From: an uncultured Gemmiger sp.
GTDB lineage: Bacteria > Bacillota > Clostridia > Oscillospirales > Ruminococcaceae
Direction of reading: 5' to 3'
Assembly: GCA_959018215.1 (NCBI GenBank)
Contig: CAUEKL010000003.1
Coordinates: 1 to 31,862 of the forward strand
DNA: 31,862 bases
Shown here: one piece after another, positions 14,160 through 21,586 of the stretch
How the letters are laid out: each line of letters opens with the position of its first letter
Numbering within the stretch: position 1 is the stretch's first letter
Program-made: the position numbers and the translations under genes
The notes under the pieces: model-generated
Databases searched by the model: none
What the model saw: only the letters and a program-made list of their open reading frames with translations
What the model was told of the DNA's origin: nothing

Positions 14160-15605
14160 GTGAAGCAGCAGGTATTTAATCCGTATCTCCCCAGCTGGGA
14201 GTACATTCCGGACGGGGAACCCCATGTGTTCGGGGACCGGGTCTATGTGTACGGCTCCCACGACCGGTTCGGCGCACCGATCTTCTGCATGAACGATTAC
14301 GTCTGCTGGTCCGCCCCGGTGGAGGACCTGTCCCAGTGGCGGTGTGAGGGCACCATCTTCCGCAAGAACCAGGACCCCAAGAACAAGCTGGGCCTGCACC
14401 TGCTCTTTGCGCCGGATGTGGCCCGGGGCCCGGACGGCCGCTACTATCTCTACTATGCCTTCGACTTTTACGGCATGATCGGGGTGGCGGTGTGCGACAC
14501 CCCCGCCGGCCAGTATGAGTTTTACGGCTATGTCCACTATGCCGACGGCACCATCTGGGGCCGCCGCAAGGGGGACCAGATGCCCTTTGACCCGGCGGTG
14601 CTGGTGGATGACGACGGCAGCGTCTACCTGTATTCCGGCTTTTACACCCCGGTGCCGGCCATTGCCAGCGGTTTCCGCAAGCTGAAAAACGACGGCGGCG
14701 TGGTGGTGGGCCTGGAACAGGACATGGTCACCATCCGCACCGAGCCAAAGGTCATCTTCCCCAAAGAGGGCCCCGGCGCCTTTGCGGGCCATGAATTCTT
14801 TGAAGCCAGCTCCATCCGCAAGGACGGTTCCCGGTATATCTTCGTGTATTCCTCCCGCCACAACCATGAATTGTGCTACGCGGTGAGCGACCACCCGGAC
14901 GGCGGCTTCGTCTATGGCGGCACCCTGGTCAGCCTGGGGGATCTGTTCCTGGACGGCAACGAGGACGAGACCAAAGCGGTGAACTACCTGGGCAACACCC
15001 ACGGCGGCATGCTGCATCTGGGGGACCGGTGGTACATCTTCTACCATCGCCAGACCAACCGCCATTCCTACTCCCGCCAGGCCTGCGCCGAGGAACTGAC
15101 CCGCAACCCGGACGGCTCCTTCCGCCAGGCGGAGGTCACCAGCTGCGGCCTCAACGGCGGCCCCCTCAAGGGGGTGGGCCGGTACGAGGCCCGCATCGCC
15201 TGCAACCTCTGGGGCAAGGCGGGCACCTGCCGCTACGACGACAAGAAGGCCCGCAAAGCCCTGAAACACCACCCCTACCTGACCCAGACCGGCGGCGACC
15301 GGGAGGGCGACGGCGACCAGTACATCGCCAACATGGGCGACGGCGCCGTGGCCGGGTTCAAATATTTTGAGATGGAAGGCCCCACCGACCTGGAGCTGGA
15401 AGTCAAGGGCAATGCCAGCGGCACCATGGAAGTTTCCACCACCCCGGATTTTGCCGACCCGGCCCGAATCGTGGTGCACTGCCACGGCCCGGCGGAACGG
15501 GTCCGGGACCAGGTGGACCTGGGCACCGGCAAAAAGGCGCTGTATTTCCGCTTCTGCGGCACCGGCGCGGTGGACTTTCTGGCGTTTACCCTTCGGCATG
15601 CGTAA
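14160..15605 (+). CDS. Glycoside hydrolase family 43 protein (arabinofuranosidase/xylosidase type)
   Basis: A 481-residue protein with no signal peptide, so probably cytoplasmic. The five-bladed propeller (about 5-330) carries the candidate catalytic triad: Asp18 in YIPDGEPHV (base), Asp144 in PFDPAVLVDDDG (pKa modulator) and Glu215 in HEFFEASSIRKDG (acid). YVYGSHDR and GGMLHLGDRWYIFYHRQ are also typical. A C-terminal beta-sandwich-like region of about 120 residues (about 365-481) resembles a carbohydrate-binding appendage. The start is taken as GTG 14160 after AAAGGAAG; an ATG at 14133 lacks a ribosome site. GH43 enzymes remove arabinose or xylose from plant oligosaccharides. No terminator is seen before the GH3 gene, so they may share a transcript. 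Confidence 0.87.
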   Translation: MKQQVFNPYLPSWEYIPDGEPHVFGDRVYVYGSHDRFGAPIFCMNDYVCWSAPVEDLSQWRCEGTIFRKNQDPKNKLGLHLLFAPDVARGPDGRYYLYYAFDFYGMIGVAVCDTPAGQYEFYGYVHYADGTIWGRRKGDQMPFDPAVLVDDDGSVYLYSGFYTPVPAIASGFRKLKNDGGVVVGLEQDMVTIRTEPKVIFPKEGPGAFAGHEFFEASSIRKDGSRYIFVYSSRHNHELCYAVSDHPDGGFVYGGTLVSLGDLFLDGNEDETKAVNYLGNTHGGMLHLGDRWYIFYHRQTNRHSYSRQACAEELTRNPDGSFRQAEVTSCGLNGGPLKGVGRYEARIACNLWGKAGTCRYDDKKARKALKHHPYLTQTGGDREGDGDQYIANMGDGAVAGFKYFEMEGPTDLELEVKGNASGTMEVSTTPDFADPARIVVHCHGPAERVRDQVDLGTGKKALYFRFCGTGAVDFLAFTLRHA

Positions 15606-15752
15606 GCAATTTCCCTGTGTTTATGCAGGAGAGTTCTTATATGGTACAGGAAGAAAGAAGGTGGGTGCTTCAGCCGACACACAGGGCGCAAGCCCGCAGG
15701 AAGCGGCCCGGCGGTTCCGGGGCGCTCCGGAGAAAAAAAGAAGGGAGAAATC

Positions 15753-18700
15753 ATGATGCAACCCAAAAAATTGAAGATGAGCGTTGTGAAATTCAGAGCC
15801 ATCACCATCCCCATCATGGCGGTTTTTCTGGCGTTCGCAGTTGTTTTGACCACCGTGACCAACTACTTCACCTCGTCCCTGGATACCTTCCTGGGCAAGG
15901 GCCGTAAGAGTGTCACCACCCCCGCCGGCACCAAGGGATGGGACGCCGACTACTATGACTTCGCCTCCTCCAACCAGGAGGAAGCCCTGCAGAACAGCGC
16001 CGCCGTGGCAGAGCAGATCGCCGATGAGGGCATCGTCCTGCTGAAAAACGACGGCCTGCTGCCCCTGTCCTCCTCGGACGGGGTGACCCCCTTCGGGTAC
16101 CGGTACCTGAACCCGGTCATGAGCGGCAGCGGTTCCGGCAGCACCAACACCACGGCGGATTACGTCTACACCGCCGAGCGCGGCCTGACCGAAGCCTTTA
16201 CCAATGTGAACCAGGCGGTGGTGGATGCCATGAAGCAGGCCACCCCCACCGAGATCACCCCCGTGGCTGCCAGCGGTGAGGGCGGCCAGACCGCCTTCCT
16301 GGGCGCGTCGGTGAACATCGCCGAATACCCGGTGGAGACTTACGCCGGGCTGGAAGATACCTGCAAGGATACCACAGGTATTGTTTTTGTGGGCCGTGCC
16401 TCCGGTGAAGGCGGCGACCTGTACACCCATGAATACTCCGACGGCACCCCCCACCAGCTGGCCCTGACCTCCCTGGAAAAGGCAACGCTGGAATACGCCA
16501 AGGCCAACTGCAGCAGCGTTGTGGTGGTGGTCAACTCCTGCAACGCCATGGAACTGGGCGAACTGGAGGACGACCCCGAAGTGGATGCCATCCTGCAGAT
16601 GTGCACCCCCGGCGCCATGGGCTTCAAGTCCCTGGGCAAGATCCTCAACGGCACCGTGACGCCCTCCGGCCGCACCGTGGACACCTTCACGGCGGACAAC
16701 ACCACCAACCCCACCTTCGTGAACTTTGCCGATGAAAACACCGGCAACGCGGAGTATGTCAATGCTACCTATATCCGCAACATCTGGCTGGCAGCCTTCA
16801 CCGGCGGCCCTGAGTTCAATGCGCCCTTCCGCGAATACGAGGAAGGCGTCTACATGGGCTACCGCTGGTATGAGACCGCTTCCGAGCTGGGCTACTTCAC
16901 CTCCACCAACCTGCCCGCCGGCGTCACCGACCCCTACTACAACCGGGACAACGGCGTGGTGTATCCCTTCGGCTACGGCCTGTCCTACACCACCTTTGAC
17001 CAGCAGATCGTCGGCTTCACCGACAATGCCGACTCGGTGGAAGTCCAGGTCAAGGTGACCAACACCGGCAGCACCTACTCCGGCAAGGAGGTTGTCCAGG
17101 TCTATTTCACCGCCCCCTACACCCAGCTGGATGTGGACAACAAGATCGAAAAGCCGGTGGTCAACCTCATCGACTACGGCAAGACCCAGCTGCTGGCCCC
17201 CGGTGAGTCCGAGACCGTGACCATCAGCTTCCCCAAGGAAGATATGGCTTCCTACTGCTACACCCACGCCAACAGCAACGGCACCACCGGCTGCTACATG
17301 CTGGAGGAAGGGGACTACACCATCTCGGTGCGGTCCAACAGCCATCAGGCCATCGACTCCCGGGTCGCCAAGGTTTCCACCACCATCTGGTATGACGGCT
17401 CCGACGATTCCCACATCCGTCAGTCCGAGAAGGACGCCCAGTCCTCTCTGAACGCCGACGGCACGCCCACCGGTGTTCCTGCCGCCGCCGAGGCTGACCC
17501 CGACGCCACCTTTGTGGCCGCCACCAACGAGTTTGAACACGCCAACGAATACATGACCAACCCCGAGGTGGGCCACGATGTGACCATCCTCACCCGCAGC
17601 GACTGGAACAACACCCAGCCCACCGCCCCCACCGACGAGACCCGCCAGGCCAGCGACCAGGTCATCGAGTGGCTGGATTACAGCTACAACACCATGGACC
17701 TGGGCAACGGCGCCTGGGATGCGGATTCCGACCCGGTCATGGGCAACGTGGAGGGCAGCAAGGTCTATGTGCCCGAATCCGAGATGCCCGCTTCCAACCA
17801 GAACAACGGTCTGACCCTGTCCAACATGCGCGGCCTGAGCTACTATGATCCCCTGTGGGACAAGCTGCTGGATCAGGTGGACTACAACAGCCCCGAGATC
17901 ACCCTGGCCCTGTTCACCAACGGCTATGCTTCCGGCAAGCTGAGCTCGGTGGGCAAGATGGCCACCTCCGAACATGACGGCCCCCAGGGCCTGGCCCTCA
18001 ACGACAACGAGGGCAACAGCTGGGTGGATTGCTGCTCCTTCCCCGCCGCTACCACCCTGGCCCAGACCTACAACCCCGACCTGGCCTACCAGATGGGCGC
18101 AGCCGTGGGCGAAGAAAACTACTGGATCGACGGCGGCGGCTGGTACGCCCCGGCCGTGAACCTGCACTGGTCTGCCTTCAGCGGCCGTAACTACGAGTAC
18201 TACTCCGAAGACCCCGTGGTCTCCGGCAAGATGGCCGCCGGCATCATCTCCGGCGCCGGCGACAAGGGCACCTACTGCGCTCTGAAGCACTTTGCCATGG
18301 TGGACCAGGAGGAACAGCGCTGGTGGATCCCCTCGGTGTGGGCCACCGAGCAGACCATCCGCGAACTCTACCTCAAGGCCTTTGAGATCGCGGTGAAGGA
18401 TTCCTACAAGACCATCCGCTATATCTCCGACGACCAGGGCACCGTCTCCGAAAAGACCATGCGCGCCGCCGACTGCATGATGAGCAGCGGCTGGTCCGGC
18501 ATCGGCGGCCTGTTCACGGCTTACGATTACAACCTGATGACCAACGTCCTGCGCAACGAATGGGGCTTCCAGGGCTTCGTCATCACCGACTACGACCAGG
18601 GCAACGGCCCCAACGACGACATCGCGGTGAACCGTATGGTCCGCGCGGGCGTGGCCCAGCACATGATCGACAACACCCTGAGCCCCGGCTCCTACACCGA

Positions 18701-18971
18701 GCTGGATACCGCCACCGGCGTCACGGCGCTGCGCAAGGCCATCAAGGACACCCTGTTCACCATGGCCAACTCCGCCCAGGTCAACGGCGCGGTTCCCGGT
18801 GCCAAGGTCTACTATCAGATGTCCCCCTGGCGCATGGGCGTCATCGCGGTGGACGTGGTGATCGGTCTGGGCATCCTGCTGGGCATCGTCGCCAATGTGC
18901 GGCGCACCCGGGACGCCAAGCGTCACCCCGAAAACTACAAGAGCAAAAAGAAAGCCGAAAAGGCAGACTGA
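15753..18971 (+). CDS. Membrane-anchored, domain-permuted glycoside hydrolase family 3 protein
   Basis: A 1072-residue protein. A cytoplasmic basic N-terminus and TM helix (about 17-38) precede a GH3 C-terminal-type domain (about 60-420; EGIVLLKNDGLLPLS, NPVMSGSGSGSTN, YPFGYGLSYTTF). A fibronectin III-like domain follows (about 425-545), then the GH3 barrel domain (about 680-1010). This reversed order is known for the Ruminococcus albus-type beta-glucosidases. Barrel motifs include SEHDGPQGL, SGRNYEYYSEDP, ALKHFAMVDQEEQR and the candidate nucleophile Asp946 in GFVITDYDQGN. A second TM (about 1028-1049) and a lysine-rich tail (SKKKAEKAD) end the protein. Both ends are predicted inside, which would display the enzyme on the outer face. 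The substrate is a beta-linked or arabinosyl/xylosyl glycan by family; it is not determined here. GGGAG precedes the ATG. Confidence 0.9.
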   Translation: MMQPKKLKMSVVKFRAITIPIMAVFLAFAVVLTTVTNYFTSSLDTFLGKGRKSVTTPAGTKGWDADYYDFASSNQEEALQNSAAVAEQIADEGIVLLKNDGLLPLSSSDGVTPFGYRYLNPVMSGSGSGSTNTTADYVYTAERGLTEAFTNVNQAVVDAMKQATPTEITPVAASGEGGQTAFLGASVNIAEYPVETYAGLEDTCKDTTGIVFVGRASGEGGDLYTHEYSDGTPHQLALTSLEKATLEYAKANCSSVVVVVNSCNAMELGELEDDPEVDAILQMCTPGAMGFKSLGKILNGTVTPSGRTVDTFTADNTTNPTFVNFADENTGNAEYVNATYIRNIWLAAFTGGPEFNAPFREYEEGVYMGYRWYETASELGYFTSTNLPAGVTDPYYNRDNGVVYPFGYGLSYTTFDQQIVGFTDNADSVEVQVKVTNTGSTYSGKEVVQVYFTAPYTQLDVDNKIEKPVVNLIDYGKTQLLAPGESETVTISFPKEDMASYCYTHANSNGTTGCYMLEEGDYTISVRSNSHQAIDSRVAKVSTTIWYDGSDDSHIRQSEKDAQSSLNADGTPTGVPAAAEADPDATFVAATNEFEHANEYMTNPEVGHDVTILTRSDWNNTQPTAPTDETRQASDQVIEWLDYSYNTMDLGNGAWDADSDPVMGNVEGSKVYVPESEMPASNQNNGLTLSNMRGLSYYDPLWDKLLDQVDYNSPEITLALFTNGYASGKLSSVGKMATSEHDGPQGLALNDNEGNSWVDCCSFPAATTLAQTYNPDLAYQMGAAVGEENYWIDGGGWYAPAVNLHWSAFSGRNYEYYSEDPVVSGKMAAGIISGAGDKGTYCALKHFAMVDQEEQRWWIPSVWATEQTIRELYLKAFEIAVKDSYKTIRYISDDQGTVSEKTMRAADCMMSSGWSGIGGLFTAYDYNLMTNVLRNEWGFQGFVITDYDQGNGPNDDIAVNRMVRAGVAQHMIDNTLSPGSYTELDTATGVTALRKAIKDTLFTMANSAQVNGAVPGAKVYYQMSPWRMGVIAVDVVIGLGILLGIVANVRRTRDAKRHPENYKSKKKAEKAD

Positions 18972-18976
18972 CACCC

Positions 18977-19012
18977 GCAGCGGTATCCCATCCCGGATGG
19001 GACCCCCGCTGC
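18977..19012 (+). other. Intercistronic stem-loop between GH3 and the GtrA-like gene
   Basis: The arms GCAGCGG (18977-18983) and CCGCTGC (19006-19012) enclose a second stem CCCATCC/GGATGGG. There is no T-run, so it is more likely an mRNA-stability or processing element than a terminator. Confidence 0.5.
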
Positions 19013-19037
19013 CCCGCAACCGGAAAGAGGGATCTGC

Positions 19038-19529
19038 GTGATCAACGCCATCAAGGCATGGGGAGCAAAATACCCCAATCTCTACGAATTCATCCTGTTC
19101 AACCTGCTGGCCAACATTGCCACCATCACCAATTTCGTGGTGCTGGCCATCGGCAACACCCTGTTGTTCCGCGCCCTGGCCGGAATCCCCTTCTCCTGGG
19201 GCCCCTTTGACTACTCCCTGGAAAACGGGGGCCTGTGCGGGTTCCTCTCCTTCCTGCTCAGCTACGGGTGCGCCCAGACGGTGAACTTCATCGTTCAGCG
19301 CAAGGCGGTCTTTCATGCCAACAACAGGCTTGGCCCGGCCATCGTGATCTATGTGGTGGCGGTGCTCATCGTCTACTTCATCTGCCTGTACGTGCCCACC
19401 CTGATCGTGGCGCCTCTGTCCGGCATTGTGGGCGGGTTGGCCCCGTACCTGGCCAACTGCGTCAACATCCTGATCCAGGTGCTCACCCTGTATCCCACCA
19501 TGAAGTTTCTGGTGATGAAAAAGAGCTGA
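19038..19529 (+). CDS. GtrA-like membrane protein
   Basis: A 163-residue integral membrane protein with four predicted helices. LYEFILFNLLANIATITNFVV starts the first, and the conserved GtrA-type block NFIVQRKAVFHAN lies between the second and third. It ends near YPTMKFLVMKKS. GtrA-family proteins are thought to help move polyprenyl-phosphate-linked sugars across the membrane or to organise glycosyltransferases. The start is a GTG at 19038 with AGAGGGA upstream. It follows the GH3 gene by 66 bp with only a stem-loop between, so the two are probably one transcript. No GtrB-like glycosyltransferase is present in the window. Confidence 0.8.
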   Translation: MINAIKAWGAKYPNLYEFILFNLLANIATITNFVVLAIGNTLLFRALAGIPFSWGPFDYSLENGGLCGFLSFLLSYGCAQTVNFIVQRKAVFHANNRLGPAIVIYVVAVLIVYFICLYVPTLIVAPLSGIVGGLAPYLANCVNILIQVLTLYPTMKFLVMKKS

Positions 19530-19599
19530 TGCGCCCTGGCGCGCGTCCGCCTCCCGGGACGAAAAAGGGCGTGCGCAACGGCCGTTGCCTCTTGTTCAT

Positions 19600-19635
19600 A
19601 AAAAGCCCGGCAGCCGAAAGGCTGCCGGGCTTTTT
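19600..19635. terminator. Bidirectional terminator between convergent genes
   Basis: A perfect 16-bp inverted repeat (19600-19615 with 19620-19635; core GCCCGGCAGCC) has a GAAA tetraloop, with AAAAA on one side and TTTTT on the other. It can end both the GH3/GtrA transcript and the DUF134-NifX transcript. Confidence 0.95.
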
Positions 19636-19685
19636 CATCTTTTCATCTGTTTTGAGGGAGGGCGGAGCCGGGAAACCCCGCCGGT

Positions 19686-20456
19686 TCAGTGGCTGCCGCA
19701 GTGGCCGCCGCAGCTGTGCTCCCCGCAGGAATGGCCTTCCCCGTGGTCGTGGTGGTCGCAGTGGGCGTCGGGGTCAAAGGTCAGGCGGCCTTCGGCCAGG
19801 GCCCGGGCAGCTTCGTCGGCACTGCCGCTCACCCCGCCGTACAGCCGGATGTTGGCGGCGTCCAGGGCCATCCGGGCACCTCCGCCGATGCCCCCGCAGA
19901 TCAGGGCGTCCACGTTCAGGGCGGTCAGCACCCCGGCCAGGGCGCCGTGGCCGCTGCCGTTGGTGTCCACCACCTGGGCGGACAGGATCTTGCCGTCCTG
20001 CACATCGTAGATCTTGAACTGGGCGGTGTGGCCGAAATGCTGAAAAATTTGTCCGTTTTCATAGGTGACTGCAATTCTCATGATGGAATCTCCTTCCGGT
20101 TTCCGGTATTGCCGGTGGTATTGCTGTTTGAAGCATCCGGGGAATCCGCACCCGGCACCCTGGCCGTCGCACAGGCGGAACTCGCCGCCCTCAATGTGCA
20201 GCGCCCGCCCGTGCACCAGCATGTCCGCCAGCTTGCGGCGGGCGCTTTCGTAGATGCGCTGCACGGTGGTGCGGGCGATCTGCATGGACTCGCTGCACTG
20301 CTCCTGGGACAGTCCTTCGCCGTCAATCAGGCGGATGGTCTCGTATTCATCCACGGTCAGCCGGATGGGGTCCGCAGCCTGCTCCTGCCCGGCGGGGCAG
20401 AAGGTCACCCGCCGGGGATAGTGGCAGACCCGCCGGCATTTGGTCGGTCTGGGCAT
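19686..20456 (-). CDS. DUF134 (UPF0251)-NifX/NifB-type fusion protein
   Basis: A 256-residue protein in one frame. Residues 1-105 are a DUF134 domain: MPRPTKCRRVCHYPR, a sigma-r4-like helix-turn-helix in LSQEQCSESMQIARTTVQRIYE, and a cysteine cluster CDGQGAGCGFPGC. From Met126 a dinitrogenase cofactor-type (NifX/NifB) domain begins MRIAVTYENGQIFQHFGH and contains ALICGGIGGGARMAL. It ends in a tail very rich in His and Cys (CDHHDHGEGHSCGEHSC), which probably binds metal. The ATG at 20456 has AAAGGAG. A second good site, GGAAGGAG, sits 8 nt before the codon for Met126 (20081), so a free NifX-type protein may also be made. The two domains are often separate neighbouring genes. No nitrogenase genes are seen; a role in metal or iron-sulfur handling is inference. 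Confidence 0.88.
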   Translation of the reverse strand: MPRPTKCRRVCHYPRRVTFCPAGQEQAADPIRLTVDEYETIRLIDGEGLSQEQCSESMQIARTTVQRIYESARRKLADMLVHGRALHIEGGEFRLCDGQGAGCGFPGCFKQQYHRQYRKPEGDSIMRIAVTYENGQIFQHFGHTAQFKIYDVQDGKILSAQVVDTNGSGHGALAGVLTALNVDALICGGIGGGARMALDAANIRLYGGVSGSADEAARALAEGRLTFDPDAHCDHHDHGEGHSCGEHSCGGHCGSH

Positions 20457-20486
20457 GGGGATTCTCCTTTGTGCGTTCTCAACCCC

Positions 20487-20515
20487 AGTATACGCTCGTT
20501 TTTGACATATGTCAA
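20487..20515 (-). promoter_or_regulatory. Strong promoter with palindromic operator for the DUF134-NifX gene
   Basis: On the minus strand a perfect TTGACA (20510-20515) is followed after 17 bp by TATACT (20487-20492). The -35 is embedded in the 14-bp perfect palindrome TTGACATATGTCAA (20502-20515), a likely repressor site. The DUF134 part carries a helix-turn-helix, so autoregulation is possible. Confidence 0.75.
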
Positions 20516-20566
20516 TAATGCGGGGCGGCAGCCACGGCAGCCGCACAAATCGGCAGGCCGCCGTTT

Positions 20567-21280
20567 TTACACTTCTTCTTCCTGCAGGGTCCAGCCAAAG
20601 TCGTTGTGGTAGATCATCTGGCGGGTCATGCCCCCGTCGATGCAGATGTTTTCGCCGGTGATGAAGCCTGCCTTTTCCGAACAGAGGAACAGCACCATGT
20701 GGGCAATATCCATGGGATTGCCCACCCGCCCGGCGGGCTGCTGGGCGGCGTCCGGGCCGGTCCAAACCCTGTCGCCGGTCTCGATCCATCCGGGCGAGAT
20801 GCTGTTCACCCGCACCCTGCCCGCTAGACTCACCGCCAGGGCATGGGTCAGGGCGGAAATGCCGCCCTTGGCTGCGGTGTAGCTCTCGGTCCTGGGCTGG
20901 CTCATCCGGTCCCGGGAGGAGGAGATGTTTACCACCGCCGCCCCGGGCGCAAAGTGCGGGGCAAACAGTTTGGTCAGGTAGAAGGGGGCGGTCACGCCCA
21001 CCCGCAGCGCATAGTTGAACTCCTCATAACTGCATGTGTCGATGCCTTTCATCGGGGGAAGGGCGTTGTTGATAAGGTAGTCCACATGGCCGAAGTCTCC
21101 CAGGACCTTGCGGGCAAATTCCTCCAGCACCGCCTGGTCGGCGATGTCGCCCATAAAATAATCGTTTGGCAGCAGGTCGATGGTACACACCTTCGCCCCG
21201 GCGTTGCGGAACTCCCGGACAATGGCCTTCCCGATTCCTTTGGCACCGCCGGTCACAACGGCAACTTTGTCTGTAAACAT
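20567..21280 (-). CDS. Short-chain dehydrogenase/reductase (SDR), NAD(H)-type
   Basis: A 237-residue classical SDR. The cofactor motif is TGGAKGIG (10-17), and an acidic Asp35 at the end of the second strand favours NAD over NADP. NNA is at 71-73. The active site has serines in NISSSRD (120-122) and Tyr134/Lys138 in SYTAAKGG. SPGWIETG and the C-terminal GENICIDGGMTRQMIY are standard. The start ATG at 21280 has AAGGAGG upstream. The gene diverges from the LacI-type regulator, and a TATAAT -10 lies about 60 bp upstream. The substrate is not readable; a sugar or sugar-acid dehydrogenase is one possibility given the neighbours. Confidence 0.9.
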   Translation of the reverse strand: MFTDKVAVVTGGAKGIGKAIVREFRNAGAKVCTIDLLPNDYFMGDIADQAVLEEFARKVLGDFGHVDYLINNALPPMKGIDTCSYEEFNYALRVGVTAPFYLTKLFAPHFAPGAAVVNISSSRDRMSQPRTESYTAAKGGISALTHALAVSLAGRVRVNSISPGWIETGDRVWTGPDAAQQPAGRVGNPMDIAHMVLFLCSEKAGFITGENICIDGGMTRQMIYHNDFGWTLQEEEV

Positions 21281-21490
21281 GGCATTTCCTCCTTGGATCA
21301 CAATTTCCTCCCGGGGGCCGGGAACGTTTATGATACTGGTATTATACAGGTTTCCGGCTGTTCGCACCAGCCCGGAACGCCGGGCGGTACCCTGGCGGCG
21401 GGGCAGGGAAATTTCGGCCGGCAAAGGTCCGGCGGCCCGGCGTCCGGCCGGCACGGGTGGGAAGTTTTACCGTTTTTGCCCGGAAAAGTC
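21281..21490. other. Divergent intergenic region, SDR side
   Basis: On the minus strand it holds a perfect TATAAT (21341-21346) that could be the SDR -10, with only a poor -35 (TGGTGC) at 17 bp. Near 21464 there is a TTTTACCGTTTTT box resembling the LacI-type motifs further right. Nothing else is recognised. Confidence 0.4.
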
Positions 21491-21550
21491 TTGTATACAA
21501 AGGTAAAATACGGTAAAATAATTCGTAAACCCATTGAATGATTTTACCTT
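21491..21550 (+). promoter_or_regulatory. Promoter and operator-like boxes of the LacI-type regulator gene
   Basis: TTGTAT (-35, 21491-21496), a 17-bp spacer and TAAAAT (-10, 21514-21519) form the promoter. The -35 overlaps the palindrome TTGTATACAA. AAGGTAAAAT (21500-21509) and its exact inverse ATTTTACCTT (21541-21550) flank the -10 with about 41 bp between centres, and TTCGTAAACCCA lies at 21522-21533. Versions of the GTATACAA..GTAAAA and TTCGTAAA boxes recur before the GH36 gene, which suggests autoregulation. Confidence 0.6.
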
Positions 21551-21586
21551 CTGCCCAAAGGGCAGACTGAATACAGGAGTATGGCC

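Noticed and set aside
12597..15599. A 1000-residue open frame on the minus strand
   Set aside because: It lies antisense to the GHKL kinase and GH43 genes and has a His/Gly/Val-rich composition with no domain pattern.
15617..15907. Possible small gene between GH43 and GH3
   Set aside because: It has no convincing ribosome site, overlaps the start of GH3, and is rich in Arg/Gln without a recognisable pattern.
15621..19316. A 1231-residue open frame on the minus strand
   Set aside because: It lies antisense to the GH3 and GtrA-like genes and is a shadow of their GC-rich codons, rich in Gly and Val without motifs.
19572..19587. Perfect palindrome GCAACGGCCGTTGC after the GtrA-like gene
   Set aside because: It is short with no loop and no T-run next to it. 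The real terminator follows at 19600-19635, so it is probably incidental.
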